Below, one piece after another: positions 35,101 through 48,200 of a stretch of 64,000 bases of DNA. The DNA is from Pagrus major. Lineage: Eukaryota; Chordata; Actinopteri; Spariformes; Sparidae. The notes beneath the pieces are model-generated. The model searched no databases and was not told the origin of the DNA. It was given only the letters and a program-made list of their open reading frames with translations. Position numbers and translations under genes: made by a program. The stretch is taken from positions 30,657,493 to 30,721,492 of the forward strand of contig NC_133223.1 of NCBI RefSeq assembly GCF_040436345.1. The letters are read 5' to 3'. How positions within the stretch are numbered: position 1 is the stretch's first letter; the number at the start of each line of letters is the position of its first letter.

Positions 35101-38100
35101 CAGGATATTCAGATTCTTTTATCAACTGTAAAAACAGGTGGAATATTTTTCATGCAATTGTCAATTTTGAGATTTTGGGCTGTTTTTTCTTCTTCTTTCA
35201 GACTAGTGGAAAGAAAACAGACAAAACACAGATTCAGGTGTAATAACTTGATGAAGGCTTTGAGATGCAACTAAAAGCTCTTAATAGTCAAAAAGAGTTG
35301 ACATAGTTACAATTATTTCTTATCAAACTGCTGTTTCCAAGGTCAAGAATGAATTTCCACGTTTTTGAAGCGTACCTTAGTAAGATGTGCAGAATATAAA
35401 CGGGCAGATTGACTTTATGCGGCTGCAGGCCTTTGCCCACCACCTGGCTCATGTCTGCAGCTCGCCTCGTCTTCAAGATGGTGGACAGCTGCCCCCCGCA
35501 GGCCAGGAGGAGGGTTACAGCTGTGTACACCGGCACCATGGGACCGCAGAACCTCAGGATCTGTCAGAGATGATAACATAAGATAAGACGGATCTTTATT
35601 TATCCTGAAGGAAAATCTTGTGCCAGAGTTTGCTCAAAATAAAGGTAACATAAGAATACATTTTAAAAATAAATACGACACAGTATTAATAAAGTGTAAA
35701 GGAGTTAATAAATGCTGACATCAGAACAGAACAGAATATTAATAGATACATTTAAGAAAGTAAACTGGAATAACATTTTTCTGTTAAGTTTCCTTTTGAG
35801 GGAATGTTGGGAGGAAAAAACAGGATAAGAAAGTCGTACCTGTCCGAGCACTCTGGGTAATGAAGTCCTTACTGACACCTGAAGTTAAAAATCAGAAGAC
35901 ATCAGAGCATATCATCTATTTAACGTCACATTTTAACCTCCTTATTGATGATTAAAAAAAACACATTTGTCATTATGAAGTTATACCTTATACTGGCAGT
36001 TGGGGGCAGTGTGGAGCTGAAGGAGGACACCTGAGCTGTTGTCTGGACGACTTGTGTGGAGCATCCCTGAGATCTCAGTCACTGACGGCACACTGTGGAC
36101 GGAGGACAGAAACAGTGAGTGTGACACGTAAATGTGCCAGAATAAGAAACAACGGACCAGAACTCACCTGACTGTGGTTAAAGAATCCTCTCGAAACCAC
36201 GGCACATTTATTCTGTACACGTTGGGAAGTCTATCTGCAGACAGAAAGAGATTATTATACTTTAAACATGTGCACACGAGCCTGACTGTGTATCACAAGA
36301 CAAACTTACCTTTATGAACTTTACACTGGCTTGCAACAGTAATCCTGAAAGCCTGATAGACCTGAAGACACAGAGCAGCTCAGATGTTAGAGACAGAGCA
36401 GGAACAGAGATACTGAGTGAAACAAGCACCTGGTGAAGTCATGAGAGCTACCTGGTGAAAGTGCTGCAACTTGATGGTGTGAAGAAGCCCAGACGAGTTG
36501 ACTGTAACATCGCTGACAGTAAAACCTGAAAAACAACAGTCACTGTGAAGGAATCTGTTTTTACTTCTTCTAGATTTTAAAGATAAAAGTGTCAACAGGA
36601 AGACAACTCACCGAAGGACAAGACATGCGGCACCGGGACAGACAGAGTCTGAGATTCTTGTCTCTGCCACTCGCACTCCACCGTGAACTGTTGACCAGAT
36701 TAACATTTTAATGCCAACTATATAATTAACATGATTGATAAACTGAGATTAATCTTTTCCTCGGCTTCTTTGTCCGTCTGCTCCTTGCTGGGTTGTCTCA
36801 AAGACTTTTTTAAGCAGTTTCATTTCTGATAACACGAGCACTGGTCGGGCTTTAATTGCCATCAAATCTGGATAAGACGCTCATGTTCCTCTTTGAATTT
36901 GTTATTACATTAGTTTATAACCAAATACACACAAAACTAATGACATTCCCGTCATCCTCAGCTGTACTTTGCAAATTAAAAAGATACATAGTGAAGTTAT
37001 AAAGTACATTTTTGACATAACCTCCTTCACATCAGCATATCAGCCAGAAAAATCAATATTGCAGCGTACACCAGGATGCCGGGATAGACACTACTTCATT
37101 AAAAAATACAATAAACAATGCATGTAGCTGCATCTGATTCACTCACTGACGCAACATGTGAAATGTGTGGTTTGCTCCTTGTTGTTGTTAATGTAATTTG
37201 TAAATCAAGTTATGTCAATCCAAGGATCCTGCTGTATGTTGGAATATTGATTGTTCTGGTCTACTGTGCACCCAGGAGAGCAGCACTGCTGTGCAGAGGT
37301 AAGACCAGCAAAACAGACAGAGACAGAAAACAGAAAGAGGAGGAAAGAAGAGTCTCATTATCAGAGAGTCTCAGCTACCTGTTTGCCGTTGAGGTTGGAG
37401 GCCAAAACAACCAGATGAGTCACTGAGGACAAATCACTGAGACTGAGAATCAGGACCTGAGGAGGAGAACAGACAGTTGTGATCAGCCTGCAGCAGCTCG
37501 GACTGGACCGGACCGCGTCTCTTTATAGGATAATTACCTTGTACGGAGGCAGAAGCTCGGTTCCCATGGACAGATCCACCGCATGCACACTGGGAAATTC
37601 AAGGAGCATGAATGAAGAGTAAAAAACAGTTTTATCATCTAAAATGATCACGGGAAAACCAGGAAAACTTAACTGAGTAAACAGGAGGTGGTCTTACCAT
37701 GAAGAACCGTTCCTGTGCGTGCAGCCGTAGACCCAGCTGGTCATCTCCTGTTGGACATAACAATAAATCAGTATCACCTTTTTCTTCAAGTCAAGAATAC
37801 TCTGGTTTCTGCTTTACTGAATATGTGGCTTTTCATACTTACGTGTTTCATTCTACTACATTCACAAATATAAATCTATATGAATCACTCATAAATTAGA
37901 GATATGGGTGGTGATTCAGAAGTCTGGAAACTCACCAGGTTGTTGCTCCGGCAGTAGAAATGGCTGTAAGCTTTCCTGCGACTCGACAGGGCAAACAGGA
38001 AGTATTTGACCTGTCCTTCCTGTGGACGGAGAGCAACACTGAGGATAACTGGTACATTTATATTTCTGTCTGTATCAGGGTTGTTTTTCTTCATAAATCA

Positions 38101-41100
38101 TTGATGCATTTATTGACTGTATGTAAGGAGCTCCTTTATTATATCAGGACAAAGTTTGGTACCTTTGGTGTGCTGTAGGCCAGACGCAGCGTGTTCACTT
38201 CACTCCATGCTTCAGGAAAATCTGGAGAACAAAAGGAACAAGAGAAAAAACAAGAAGCATGTGAGTGATTTGAGAATATCAATTTGGGCTTCAGGTGAAC
38301 AGTTTTCACCATTTTCTGACATTTTATAGACCAAAAAACTAATGAATTAATTAAGAAAACAACTGAGAATATCATTAACTGTTGCAGCCCTAAATCTCTC
38401 TGTATATTTCAGCCTCTCTGTGGTGAGCTGTTTCTCTCTCACCTAAGATGGAGATGGAGGTGTCTTGCGTGTCTCCCACCATCCTGACAGGGTGTCTGAT
38501 GAAGTGATGGTTCAGTACTGACAGTTTCTTCTCTGGGTTTTCTGTGAACTAATAAAAACACACTGCTCAGCTTGAAAACAGATGACATGTGTTTGCAGAT
38601 GTAATATTTCATGAGGTAGTCCCCCGAGGCTCTAGTGCAATAACATCTTTCTTCTACCTTCATATTTCTTCACAGAAAAGATTAATTTTAAAACACGTTT
38701 GTTGTTCTGACCTGTCTGGTTTCAGGATTAATGAGGTCGAAGAACGCCCTGACAGTCGCAAGAACAAGCTCTTTGCACCTGGAACACAAACACACTTCAT
38801 CTTAGTAACCTGCATGATATTTATTCTGAATAAATTAATTGTCGACCGAAACATAAAGCCGTGTTCTTACCAAACGATGGACAGATGGTCAGTCGACACC
38901 CAGGTCCTGGGAACTGCAGTTGCCTTGAACATTGAAACATAATGTGAAGAGCAGTGCAGGATCAAACACACTTTACAGATTCCTTCAGCACTAAATATCT
39001 AAGAACTTAAAGTACCGTCTACCAAGAAACCAACAGAGCAAAAAATAAAATTTTAAGAAACTTTAGACTGAGTCCTGTGAGTAGAAATGAAGGTAAAGTT
39101 CCTCAGTTCTTAAAAAACCTTCCTGGAGAAGTTCCTGCAGTGGTGGAGGGGCTCAATAACTCGGTCAAGTGCCTCTTAACCAGTTCACAAACAACACTTA
39201 CCACCAGTGACAACTTATTGGGGTCTCCTGGAGGACAAGACAGGGACGTCAGGCCGGAGCGGACCTGGTAGTCACGGTAACCACCTCCAACAGACAGCAC
39301 TGTGACGTTCCTGAACTTGTTGGCCTGGTTCTGCCACTTCTGTCTCACTGCAGAGTAGAAATCTACACAGAGCAAAGATTTCACATCTATATTATATCTA
39401 TATTTTACATTACAGATATGACATTATATGATATTATATGATATTACTTAAAAATGTGCAGAAAAATACCACACGGCTAATATTTCATGTCAATGTACCA
39501 ATTAATACGAGTTCTCCTTACCCAGCAGGTACGGGTCCAGGGCCAGCACTGGAGCCAGGTGAGGGGAGGCCTGGGTGATGATGAGGCTGACCAGGTTGGT
39601 GTTGAAGCGGGGCAGAGTGTAGAGCGCCCGGGCCACCACTCCACCCATGGAGTGACCGACAACCACCACACTCTGAGGAGGCGTCTTCAGGTGCTGGAGG
39701 GAGGAGAGACAGAAGAAAAGAGAGTGTTAAACCTCTCAAAGCATTATACGTATATCCATGTCTCCATGTCTCTGTTTTTGAGTCTGTTGTGTTTGATCCT
39801 TCAATGAATTAGTCTGCAGGGTTTTTGTGACTGATGCAACAGCTCCTGCAAATTATTTGACAAAATTGGAGCTTTGTTAGTCGTCTCATGCTGCTTTTAC
39901 TGCTAAAAAAAGCTGGCATTCATCCTAAACCACCTCTGTAGCTGTGTTTGCAACTGCATATTTAACAGGTTTAATCCATGTTGTGTATTGACAATTATCC
40001 CTGCAGGTTGACAGACATATAAATATTTAATAGACACTACAATATTTACTGTGTATTATCTGAGCATTATAGGAATTTTAGTTTATTCTGCTGTCGCTGT
40101 GTCAACTTCTTTTACGACAGCATACTGTACAAGCCAGAGGGATTACTTAAATGTAGAGGTGATGAAATGTGTTTGATGTGCATCCCCCCACACTGTAACA
40201 CAACTCCACCAGCAACATCCGTCATCTGGTATAAGTAACCCTGTCTGGCGAGCGGATGATATTTGAGGCCTGACCTTGTAGAGCCTCAGGATGGCCTTAA
40301 TGCTCTCGTGCAGGAAGTGCGTCTGCCGGAACAAACTGCCGCCGTACAGGGCCACCAGCTCCTCGTTGAAGTCCACGGTGAACACGTTGAAGTGGAGACC
40401 TCCCTCCATGTTTTCAGCCTTCCTCAAGGCCACGGAGCCCAGAGAGCGAGCTGCGAGAAGAGGGTGAAATCATACAGACGTGGAGTCAATGCTAGTCCTA
40501 ATCTAATCACCAACATATGCTCAGTTTTAATATTTATTAATGCACAGCTCGTGTGTGCAAATCATGTTTTTATATTTTGAATTATTGATCAGAGCCATCT
40601 AATGAATCTGATCCTCGGGCAGCTCCTCACGACCCACAAAGAAAACTCTCACTTTGCTGCTAAAAAATCATTACATTTACATCGACTGTAACATTTTCCT
40701 GTATGAGAGAAACACGGCAGCAACAGCCTGATCTGATCCGACGCCAGCGCTTCATCAAGCTGATAAAAATGCATCGGCTCCAAGAGTCTAAATGTAGGAC
40801 AAGAAATGTTGAGGAATAGTGAACACGGACCATCATCGCAAACATCACAGCGTTACTGTAAATGTGTTTGTATTCAGAAGAGTAAAAGTGTGGGTGTTTC
40901 CTCCTACACACAACTGATAACAAGAACAGACAGCTAGAAGGATCTGATGAAGGATCTGTGTCATTCAGAGCATCACTGAGTTAAAAGTGAGAGAGAATAT
41001 CAGGTCAGCAGAAGGTTCCAGGTGTTAGGACATCTTTTTCTTAGTGTCAACAAAATATAGCTTACATTTTTTTTAAAAGAGGCGATGCCATTTCCTGAAA

Positions 41101-44100
41101 CATTTGGGTATGAGGAATGTACGGCAATTAAGATGACAATCACAGACGGCAGTGGCCAATGTTTGTTTGTTGTGTCACTGGCTCGTGACATCCCTGCCTT
41201 TACTTTGTAATGTAGGAAAAGATGCTTTAATCCTTTATTAGTCCCACTGTGGGGAAATTTACAGCAAAGGTGATTAAAGTACTCAGAATATTTCATTTTC
41301 TGGCCAAAATAATCGTGATTTATGATATTATCATTATAATCATCAAAATATGCTTAAGACACTTACATTTTTTTTATTTAAATCTTAGGATTGTTCATTA
41401 TCGAGCTGCACAGCTTTTTCAAGTCACTCGTGAGGATATTCACGATTATCCCGATAATGAAAATTCACCCTGATACACTTACACTAAGTGATTTTGTTGT
41501 AATTTGTCTTACATTGTCCCTAGTAAGTACTGAAACACAGTTATCATTGAGACAGGAGGTTTTATTAAGAGTTGTTTTATAAATTTGTATGATTGATCGA
41601 TTTGTTTCTTTCAAAGATAGTGTAATGAAAAGATAAATCATTTATAAAGCAGTACTTTTTTAGAAAGATTTCTTTGTTTCCTGAGCACAAAAGAGGAAAT
41701 AAATAACAACAAAAAGAAAATAAACAACAACAAAAAGAAAAACCAACAGTATTGGATAATCAGGGCATCCCTACTGGACAATGCAGCTCTTAGCTAATGT
41801 TACTTAATCAGGTGGAAATGGTGATTTGTTGGGGACTATTTTCAGCTGAGGATTAACACAAATGTGGTGCTTTAGTGAGTATTTATAGCAGCAGGATGGT
41901 GTACGTGGGATTGAGTCAAGATAAACAAGAGAGTGTGTTCATGATAATGAAGGAACATGTTCTTTAGCACAGAAGAAGATGATATATCAAGCTGTGGATA
42001 CGCACACAGTTCTGGTTGTGGTTTTGGTCTTTTAATGGGATTTGTTGACAATAAGAGATAAAAGACTTTTCTCATAAATAGATAGTGGATAACTCTGGGT
42101 ATACGTGTGAAGAACCTTATCACAACAAGCAAAAATACACAACAAAAAACAAACAAACTGTTAAAACATGGTTGCAAAAGCCAGTTTTCAAGATTAATAA
42201 CTCTTCTACTGTTTACATGTGAATTATAGCAAAAACAAACTGTGGAAACTTGATTCTCCTCCAACATACTCTGTCTTAAAATAACCAAAGCTTGTCAGCA
42301 ATACTGTGAAGGACGATCCAGTCTGCCTGCAGCTCAGGTAGAGACTAATCAACAAAAAGCATGAAGCCACACATTAACGTCCTCAAACAACCTCAGTACA
42401 TCCACTTAATGGAAAAAGCCAGTTCCTCCTGCTCGTGCAGCTGAGTGACTTTAACGCTCACTTGCCTCGTTTTCTCTCGTTTGCTGGTTGCTGAGTTAAA
42501 TGCCAACACTGAAACCCGTCTTTGAACAATCTCCGTTAATGTTGCGCTCTTACCTTGTTTATAACTGCCTGCATTCCCAGGCAGGAAGAGCACAGGGGCA
42601 CCGGTGAGTTTGAGCGCTCTGGTCTCCTGAGCGTACAGACCTTCTCCGTACAGGTAGAGGCCGTACGCTGGGTAGAGTCTGGCCACGCGACGAGGAAGAG
42701 CCACACGCTGTCAACACAACGCAAACAACACAAGACATTAATCCACGTCAGAGGAGGTCAAGTCCCAAAATCGTGTAAACAGTCTCACTAGAAAGCAAAA
42801 TAAAGAAACTGCAGCAGTGAGAAAGTTACTGTACAGCCGGCAGACAACACCTCCACCTCACCTGTATTATTATTTATATGCACGAAGTAATAAGAAGTTA
42901 AATGTCCGGTATAGCTGACGGTTAATGTATCTCCTAAAGTTTATAAAAGAAAAGGCAGCTGAACATGTTCTGTAAGTTTAAGATTACATAGTATTGGTTG
43001 AGTGGGAGAAATGTATCTGAAACAATTTTCTTAAATCGATCAATAATTTCTAGTAAAGAACGCCGCCGTTTCCTCAAATGTGAAGATTTTCTGCTTTTAT
43101 CTGGACATTTTTTTATTCACATTAAACGATTAACAAAGAAAACACTTGGAAGATAAAAAATATTTATTAGTTATTCCATTATGTGTCATCAACATTTCAC
43201 TGTTGGCCACTATAATTTATTTTTTTCTATTTCATTGTATTAACATTTGATTTTTTTTATTGTAATATTACCTATTATGAGTAGCATTTCATAATTGCCT
43301 TTGTCATGGAGGTTATGTGTTCTCCTGAGTCTGTTTGCTTGTTTTTTTTTTTGACTGTTGATTTGTTGATTTGTTTGTTTGTTTGTCAGCAGAATAACAC
43401 AAAAAACTGACTACATTTCCATGAAACAGGAGGATGGAGGATGGGTCTCTGTCTCTTTGGCTTGGATTGGAATAAAGGGACGGATCCAGGACGTTTTTTT
43501 CCTCACTTCCACAGCTGTGATACGACTTTTTCCCTCGTGTCGTGCTCTGCTTGTAAAAAAACGTCCACACCAGAGACAACGTGTGTGGCTCACCTCTACA
43601 TTGCGTGGCTCTACACAGGAGCAGCAGTTCGACGTCATGAGCGAGACAACAGTGTGTTTGTTGTTGTTGTTCTTCTCTGCTTTTATTGGCTGCTCATAAA
43701 ACAACTTTAAAAGGTGCACCTACTGTGTGTAGCTGCTGCACGCGTGAAGTCAACAAAAGCGATTTGGCTTTCGTATCATCAGCTGTAATTTCTTTATCTG
43801 CCGATGACCGATAATGTAAATGTTAGATTATCGGGCCATTTTGCTAAAACCTTTTCTATTAAAAGGACAGAAAATTGAGCTGCATCACAGCATAATAACT
43901 ATTGATTACCATGATTTCACATTATGATTTGACCTTTTCTCCCCTTGCTCTAACTATTTAACCCTTTAAAGACCATATGTTTTCTCTCATCCGCCCTGTA
44001 TACATCACAAGCCCTCCAGCTGTGGCTCAATAGATGCTGTCCATTAACAACACAAACAAAGCAGATGTTTCCTTCAGATCCATGGGGCTCTTTCTATCCT

Positions 44101-44801
44101 TCCTCTTATATACCACAACATAAAAAGGCTGTCTGCTGTATGGTCGATGCCCATACATCATGTTGCCTCCAGCTGTGCTCCACTTCTGGACAGATGAGCA
44201 CATTAAAGCAGAGGAGGACGACCTACATTACATTACATCACAATACTAACATTTTTTTTAAGTTTTCCCCTGACCTGTAGCCTCTGAACAACACATGAAG
44301 CTGATCTGCTGAGAGGATTCAAGGATTCATAAGCTGATTTATGGTTTTACAACCTGGCTAATCTGATCCCTCAACGTGTAGTAGGCACACCTGCCCCCAA
44401 ACACACAGGTGAGTCTGTGTTAGCATGAATCTGACGTTAGCTGTCAGGAAATAGCTTTAAAAAAAGGAGGATAATTAATATTTCCTGGTCAGGTTTAAAC
44501 AAAATGTGCTTCGCGGTGTTGGAAAATGATTTAGCAGGGTACAGTAACGTTAGCATGTGCTAACCAACACGGTATGCTACAAGCTAGTTTGCGGTGATAG
44601 TAAGCGGTGTTGGGTGAAATAATTAGCCGCGCTACTCACCCGATACTCCGGGTACTCGAACATGTAGGTCATACTGCATCGGTTCTCCTCGAAGCCAGTC
44701 AGCAACTCCCGCAGGCCGACCGCCAGCAGCCCCACAGCGAACACGTAAAAGGCCACAGCGGCGACTCTCATGGTTCGGTTCGGACTCTGTTGTTCGGACA
44801 T
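32196..44801 (-). CDS. pgap1: PGAP1, GPI inositol-deacylase (complete)
   Basis: ER membrane lipase that removes the inositol-linked acyl chain from newly attached GPI anchors. Exons, 5' to 3': 44640-44801, 42554-42707, 40275-40450, 39522-39693, 39202-39362, 38871-38923, 38712-38778, 38443-38548, 38163-38221, 37936-38010, 37697-37746, 37538-37589, 37379-37456, 36612-36687, 36452-36525, 36310-36361, 36168-36234, 35987-36092, 35840-35878, 35376-35560, 34812-35042, 34586-34721, 33859-34070, 32428-32532, 32196-32334. All phases join: 2,787 nt, 928 aa, against about 922 in human. Seen: N-terminal membrane anchor about 13-32, then [31 protein letters not shown]; the lipase elbow GHSMGG with the nucleophile Ser179; [25 protein letters not shown], a candidate for the catalytic His region; and a hydrophobic multi-span C-terminal third. 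The start is ATG 44801; the codon before it is GTG. Confidence 0.97.
34322..34344. repeat. ATTC tetranucleotide repeat
   Basis: About five ATTC units in a pgap1 intron. Confidence 0.85.
40451..42553 (-). other. pgap1: pgap1 intron 2; dispersed repeat at 41826-42060
   Basis: The segment starting TTTGTTGGGGACTATTTTCA (41829) recurs at 54162 in the same orientation with similar sequence for about 170 bp. The tail GGTTTTGGTCTTTTAATGGG (42016) recurs near 63004. Nothing else was recognised in this intron. Confidence 0.6.
42708..44639 (-). other. pgap1: pgap1 intron 1; no gene seen
   Basis: AT-rich intron with short T and TTTG runs (43330-43385) and a CA-poor, repeat-like stretch near 43040-43110 (TGTGAAGATTTTCTGCTTTT words shared with 55370). 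No additional exon is required, because exons 1 and 2 join in phase 0. Confidence 0.6.
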
Positions 44802-45000
44802 CACGGCAGTCTCAGGTCCATGTTGTGTTGTTCATCTCCCGTGTGACCGACACACAGGTTGTGTCTCACTCTCACCGGCTGCCGGAGCCTCCTCACAACA
44901 GGAACCACTCGCTCTACAAACACCGCTGATTGGCAGAGCTCTCGGCCAATGGGAGCAGGGACCGTTAGGAAACGGACCAATAGGAGAGCAGGGATAGAGT
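44802..45000 (-). promoter_or_regulatory. pgap1 promoter with three CCAAT boxes
   Basis: Within 44928-44988 lie GATTGGCAG, GGCCAATGGG and GACCAATAGG, i.e. three CCAAT/ATTGG boxes in about 60 bp, 130-190 bp upstream of the start codon in a locally GC-rich stretch. No TATA box was recognised. This is typical of a housekeeping promoter. Confidence 0.6.
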
Positions 45001-45015
45001 GACGTAGCAATATAT

Positions 45016-45143
45016 CAGGAAATGCTAATTTTAGCTGCTTTTGCTAACTTTGATTTGTTTATTTTATTTTCTCCTCTTTTTACTTTTATTATTATTATCA
45101 GTATTAAATCTTTTATTTTGTGTATTATATTATTATCATATAT
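45016..45143. repeat. Outer direct repeat, left copy
   Basis: AGGAAATGCTAATTTTAGCT at 45016 and TTTTATTTTGTGTATTATAT at 45113 recur in the same order at 52515 and 52679, outside the 7.2-kb inverted-repeat element. The sequence between the two shared words has diverged and differs in length. Confidence 0.6.
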
Positions 45144-45235
45144 AAACAAGTCAGTGACAAAAAAAGATTTAAAAAAAAAAGAAAAGATAAAACATATATA
45201 GAAGATGTTATATATATATTTTATTATATATATAT

Positions 45236-48200
45236 GGGTCAGTGACAAATAAGGGTTTGCATTATGAGCAATTCAAAAATGTTTTAAAAAGTTGTTTTGA
45301 AAGCTTGCATCAGGTTTGCTAAAATGTATATTTTGTATTTATGTTGGTTTCATGTAATTTGAAATAGCATTTGAACTATTTTTTACGAAAGGTAAGACTG
45401 ATTGCCCCTGAAAATGTCAAGTGGTGTAACCACAACAAAAGGAGAAATATTAAATATTTCTTTCCACCTAGAGTGTATGCAAGTGTACTTATGAAAACAG
45501 TTACTTAATTTTAAAATATCACACGAAAATAGATTTTATTAGGATTATTTTAAATTAAAATTGTATGCGTTTTTGTAATATAGAGCATTATCTAAATAAT
45601 ATTTGACAAATTATGTATAAACTGTTTAAAAAAATATGTTAATACATTGCAATAGAGAATTACATCTTATTCAGATGAATTTTCCTGTATATTATAATAT
45701 TTTTATGAAAAATACTGGTTACACCAATTGACACAAACCAGTTACACCACCTGACTATGTTGCTTCTACAGTCAAAGGCCACTGTTTGTTGAAGAAACTG
45801 GCACTAAAAATCAAGCATGACAGTGAACAAGGTCAATTGAACTTTTTTAAAATTATTTTCAATGAAGAAGAAACTGGTCTCAGGGCAGAAGATGTGTTTT
45901 TCTGTTTTAAGGCAACGTAGTTGGACAAAAGGGAGTCAACTGTCTCATCTGGTCTCAGGGCAGAGACCATTGTTTCCCACAATTTTGTCTGAGGGCAGGT
46001 GAATCCCTCCTGGTCTCAGGGCAGAAGTTGTCTGAGGGCAGGTGAATCCTTCCTGGTCTCAGGGCAGAAGTTGTCTGAGGGCAGGTGAATCCCTCCTGGT
46101 CTCAGGGCAGAAGTTGTCTGAGGGCAGGTGAATCTCTCCTGGTCTCAGGGCAGAAGTTGTCTGAGGGCAGGTGAATCTCTCCTGGTCTCAGGGCAGAAGT
46201 CGTATTTTTCTGTTTTAAGGCAACGTAGTTGGACAAAAGGGAGTCAAATGTCTCCTCTGGTCTCAGGGCAGAAGTTGTCTGAGGGCAGGTGAATCCTTCC
46301 TGGTCTCAGGGCAGAAGTTGTCTGAGGGCAGGTGAATCTCTCCTGGTCTCAGAGCAGAAGTTGTCTGAGGGCAGGTGAATCCTTTCTGGTCTCAGGGCAG
46401 AAGTTGTCTGAGGGCAGGTGAATCTCTCCTGGTCTCAGGGCAGAAGTTGTCTGAGGGCAGGTGAATCTCTCCTGGTCTCAGGGCAGAAGTTGTCCGAGGG
46501 CAGGTGAATCTCTCCTGGTCTCAGGGCAGAAGTTGTCTGAGGGCAGGTGAATCTCTCCTGGTCTCAGGGCAGAAGTCGTCTGAGGGCAGGTGAATCTCTC
46601 CTGGTCTCAGGGCAGAAGTTGTCCGAGGGCAGGTGAATCTCTCCTGGTCTCAGGACAGAAGTTGTCTGAGGGCAGGTGAATCTCTCCTGGTCTCAGGGCA
46701 GAAGTTGTCCGAGGGCAGGTGAATCCCTCCTGGTCTGAGGGCAGAAGTTGTCTGAGGGCAGGTGAATCTCTCCTGGTCTCAGGGCAGAAGTTGTCTGAGG
46801 GCAGGTGAATCTCTCCTGGTCTCAGGGCAGAAGTTGTCTGAGGGCAGGTGAATCTCTCCTGGTCTCAGGGCAGAAGTTGTCTGAGGGCAGGTGAATCCCT
46901 CCTGGTCTGAGGGCAGAAGTTGTCTGAGGGCAGAAGTTGTCTGAGGGCAGGTGAATCTCTCCTGGTCTCAGGGCAGAAGTTGTCCGAGGGCAGGTGAATC
47001 TCTCCTGGTCTCAGGGCAGAAGTTGTCTGAGGGCAGGTGAATCTCTCCTGGTCTCAGGGCAGAAGTCGTCTGAGGGCAGGTGAATCTCTCCTGGTCTCAG
47101 GGCAGAAGTTGTCCGAGGGCAGGTGAATCTCTCCTGGTCTCAGGGCAGAAGTTGTCTGAGGGCAGGTGAATCTCTCCTGGTCTCAGGGCAGAAGTCGTAT
47201 TTTTCTGTTTTAAGGCAACGTAGTTGGACAAAAGGGAGTCAAATGTCTCCTCTGGTCTCAGGGCAGAAGTTGTCTGAGGGCAGGTGAATCCTTCCTGGTC
47301 TCAGGGCAGAAGTTGTCTGAGGGCAGGTGAATCTCTCCTGGTCTCAGAGCAGAAGTTGTCTGAGGGCAGGTGAATCCTTTCTGGTCTCAGGGCAGAAGTT
47401 GTCTGAGGGCAGGTGAATCTCTCCTGGTCTCAGGGCAGAAGTTGTCTGAGGGCAGGTGAATCTCTCCTGGTCTCAGGGCAGAAGTTGTCCGAGGGCAGGT
47501 GAATCTCTCCTGGTCTCAGGGCAGAAGTTGTCTGAGGGCAGGTGAATCTCTCCTGGTCTCAGGGCAGAAGTCGTCTGAGGGCAGGTGAATCTCTCCTGGT
47601 CTCAGGGCAGAAGTTGTCCGAGGGCAGGTGAATCTCTCCTGGTCTCAGGGCAGAAGTTGTCTGAGGGCAGGTGAATCTCTCCTGGTCTCAGGGCAGAAGT
47701 CGTATTTTTCTGTTTTAAGGCAACGTAGTTGGACAAAAGGGAGTCAAATGTCTCCTCTGGTCTCAGGGCAGAAGTTGTCTGAGGGCAGGTGAATCCTTCC
47801 TGGTCTCAGGGCAGAAGTTGTCTGAGGGCAGGTGAATCTCTCCTGGTCTCAGAGCAGAAGTTGTCTGAGGGCAGGTGAATCCTTTCTGGTCTCAGGGCAG
47901 AAGTTGTCTGAGGGCAGGTGAATCTCTCCTGGTCTCAGGGCAGAAGTTGTCTGAGGGCAGGTGAATCTCTCCTGGTCTCAGGGCAGAAGTTGTCCGAGGG
48001 CAGGTGAATCTCTCCTGGTCTCAGGGCAGAAGTTGTCTGAGGGCAGGTGAATCTCTCCTGGTCTCAGGGCAGAAGTCGTCTGAGGGCAGGTGAATCTCTC
48101 CTGGTCTCAGGGCAGAAGTTGTCCGAGGGCAGGTGAATCTCTCCTGGTCTCAGGACAGAAGTTGTCTGAGGGCAGGTGAATCTCTCCTGGTCTCAGGGCA

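Noticed and set aside
36231-36234. Alternative acceptor for pgap1 exon 17 that would start the exon at 36230
   Set aside because: That choice gives a frame with an early TAA. The acceptor after 36234 (CTGCAG) restores the conserved [12 protein letters not shown] reading.
44802-44804. Apparent upstream start codon for pgap1
   Set aside because: The codon is GTG. The first ATG in frame is at 44801, and the family N-terminus needs nothing upstream.
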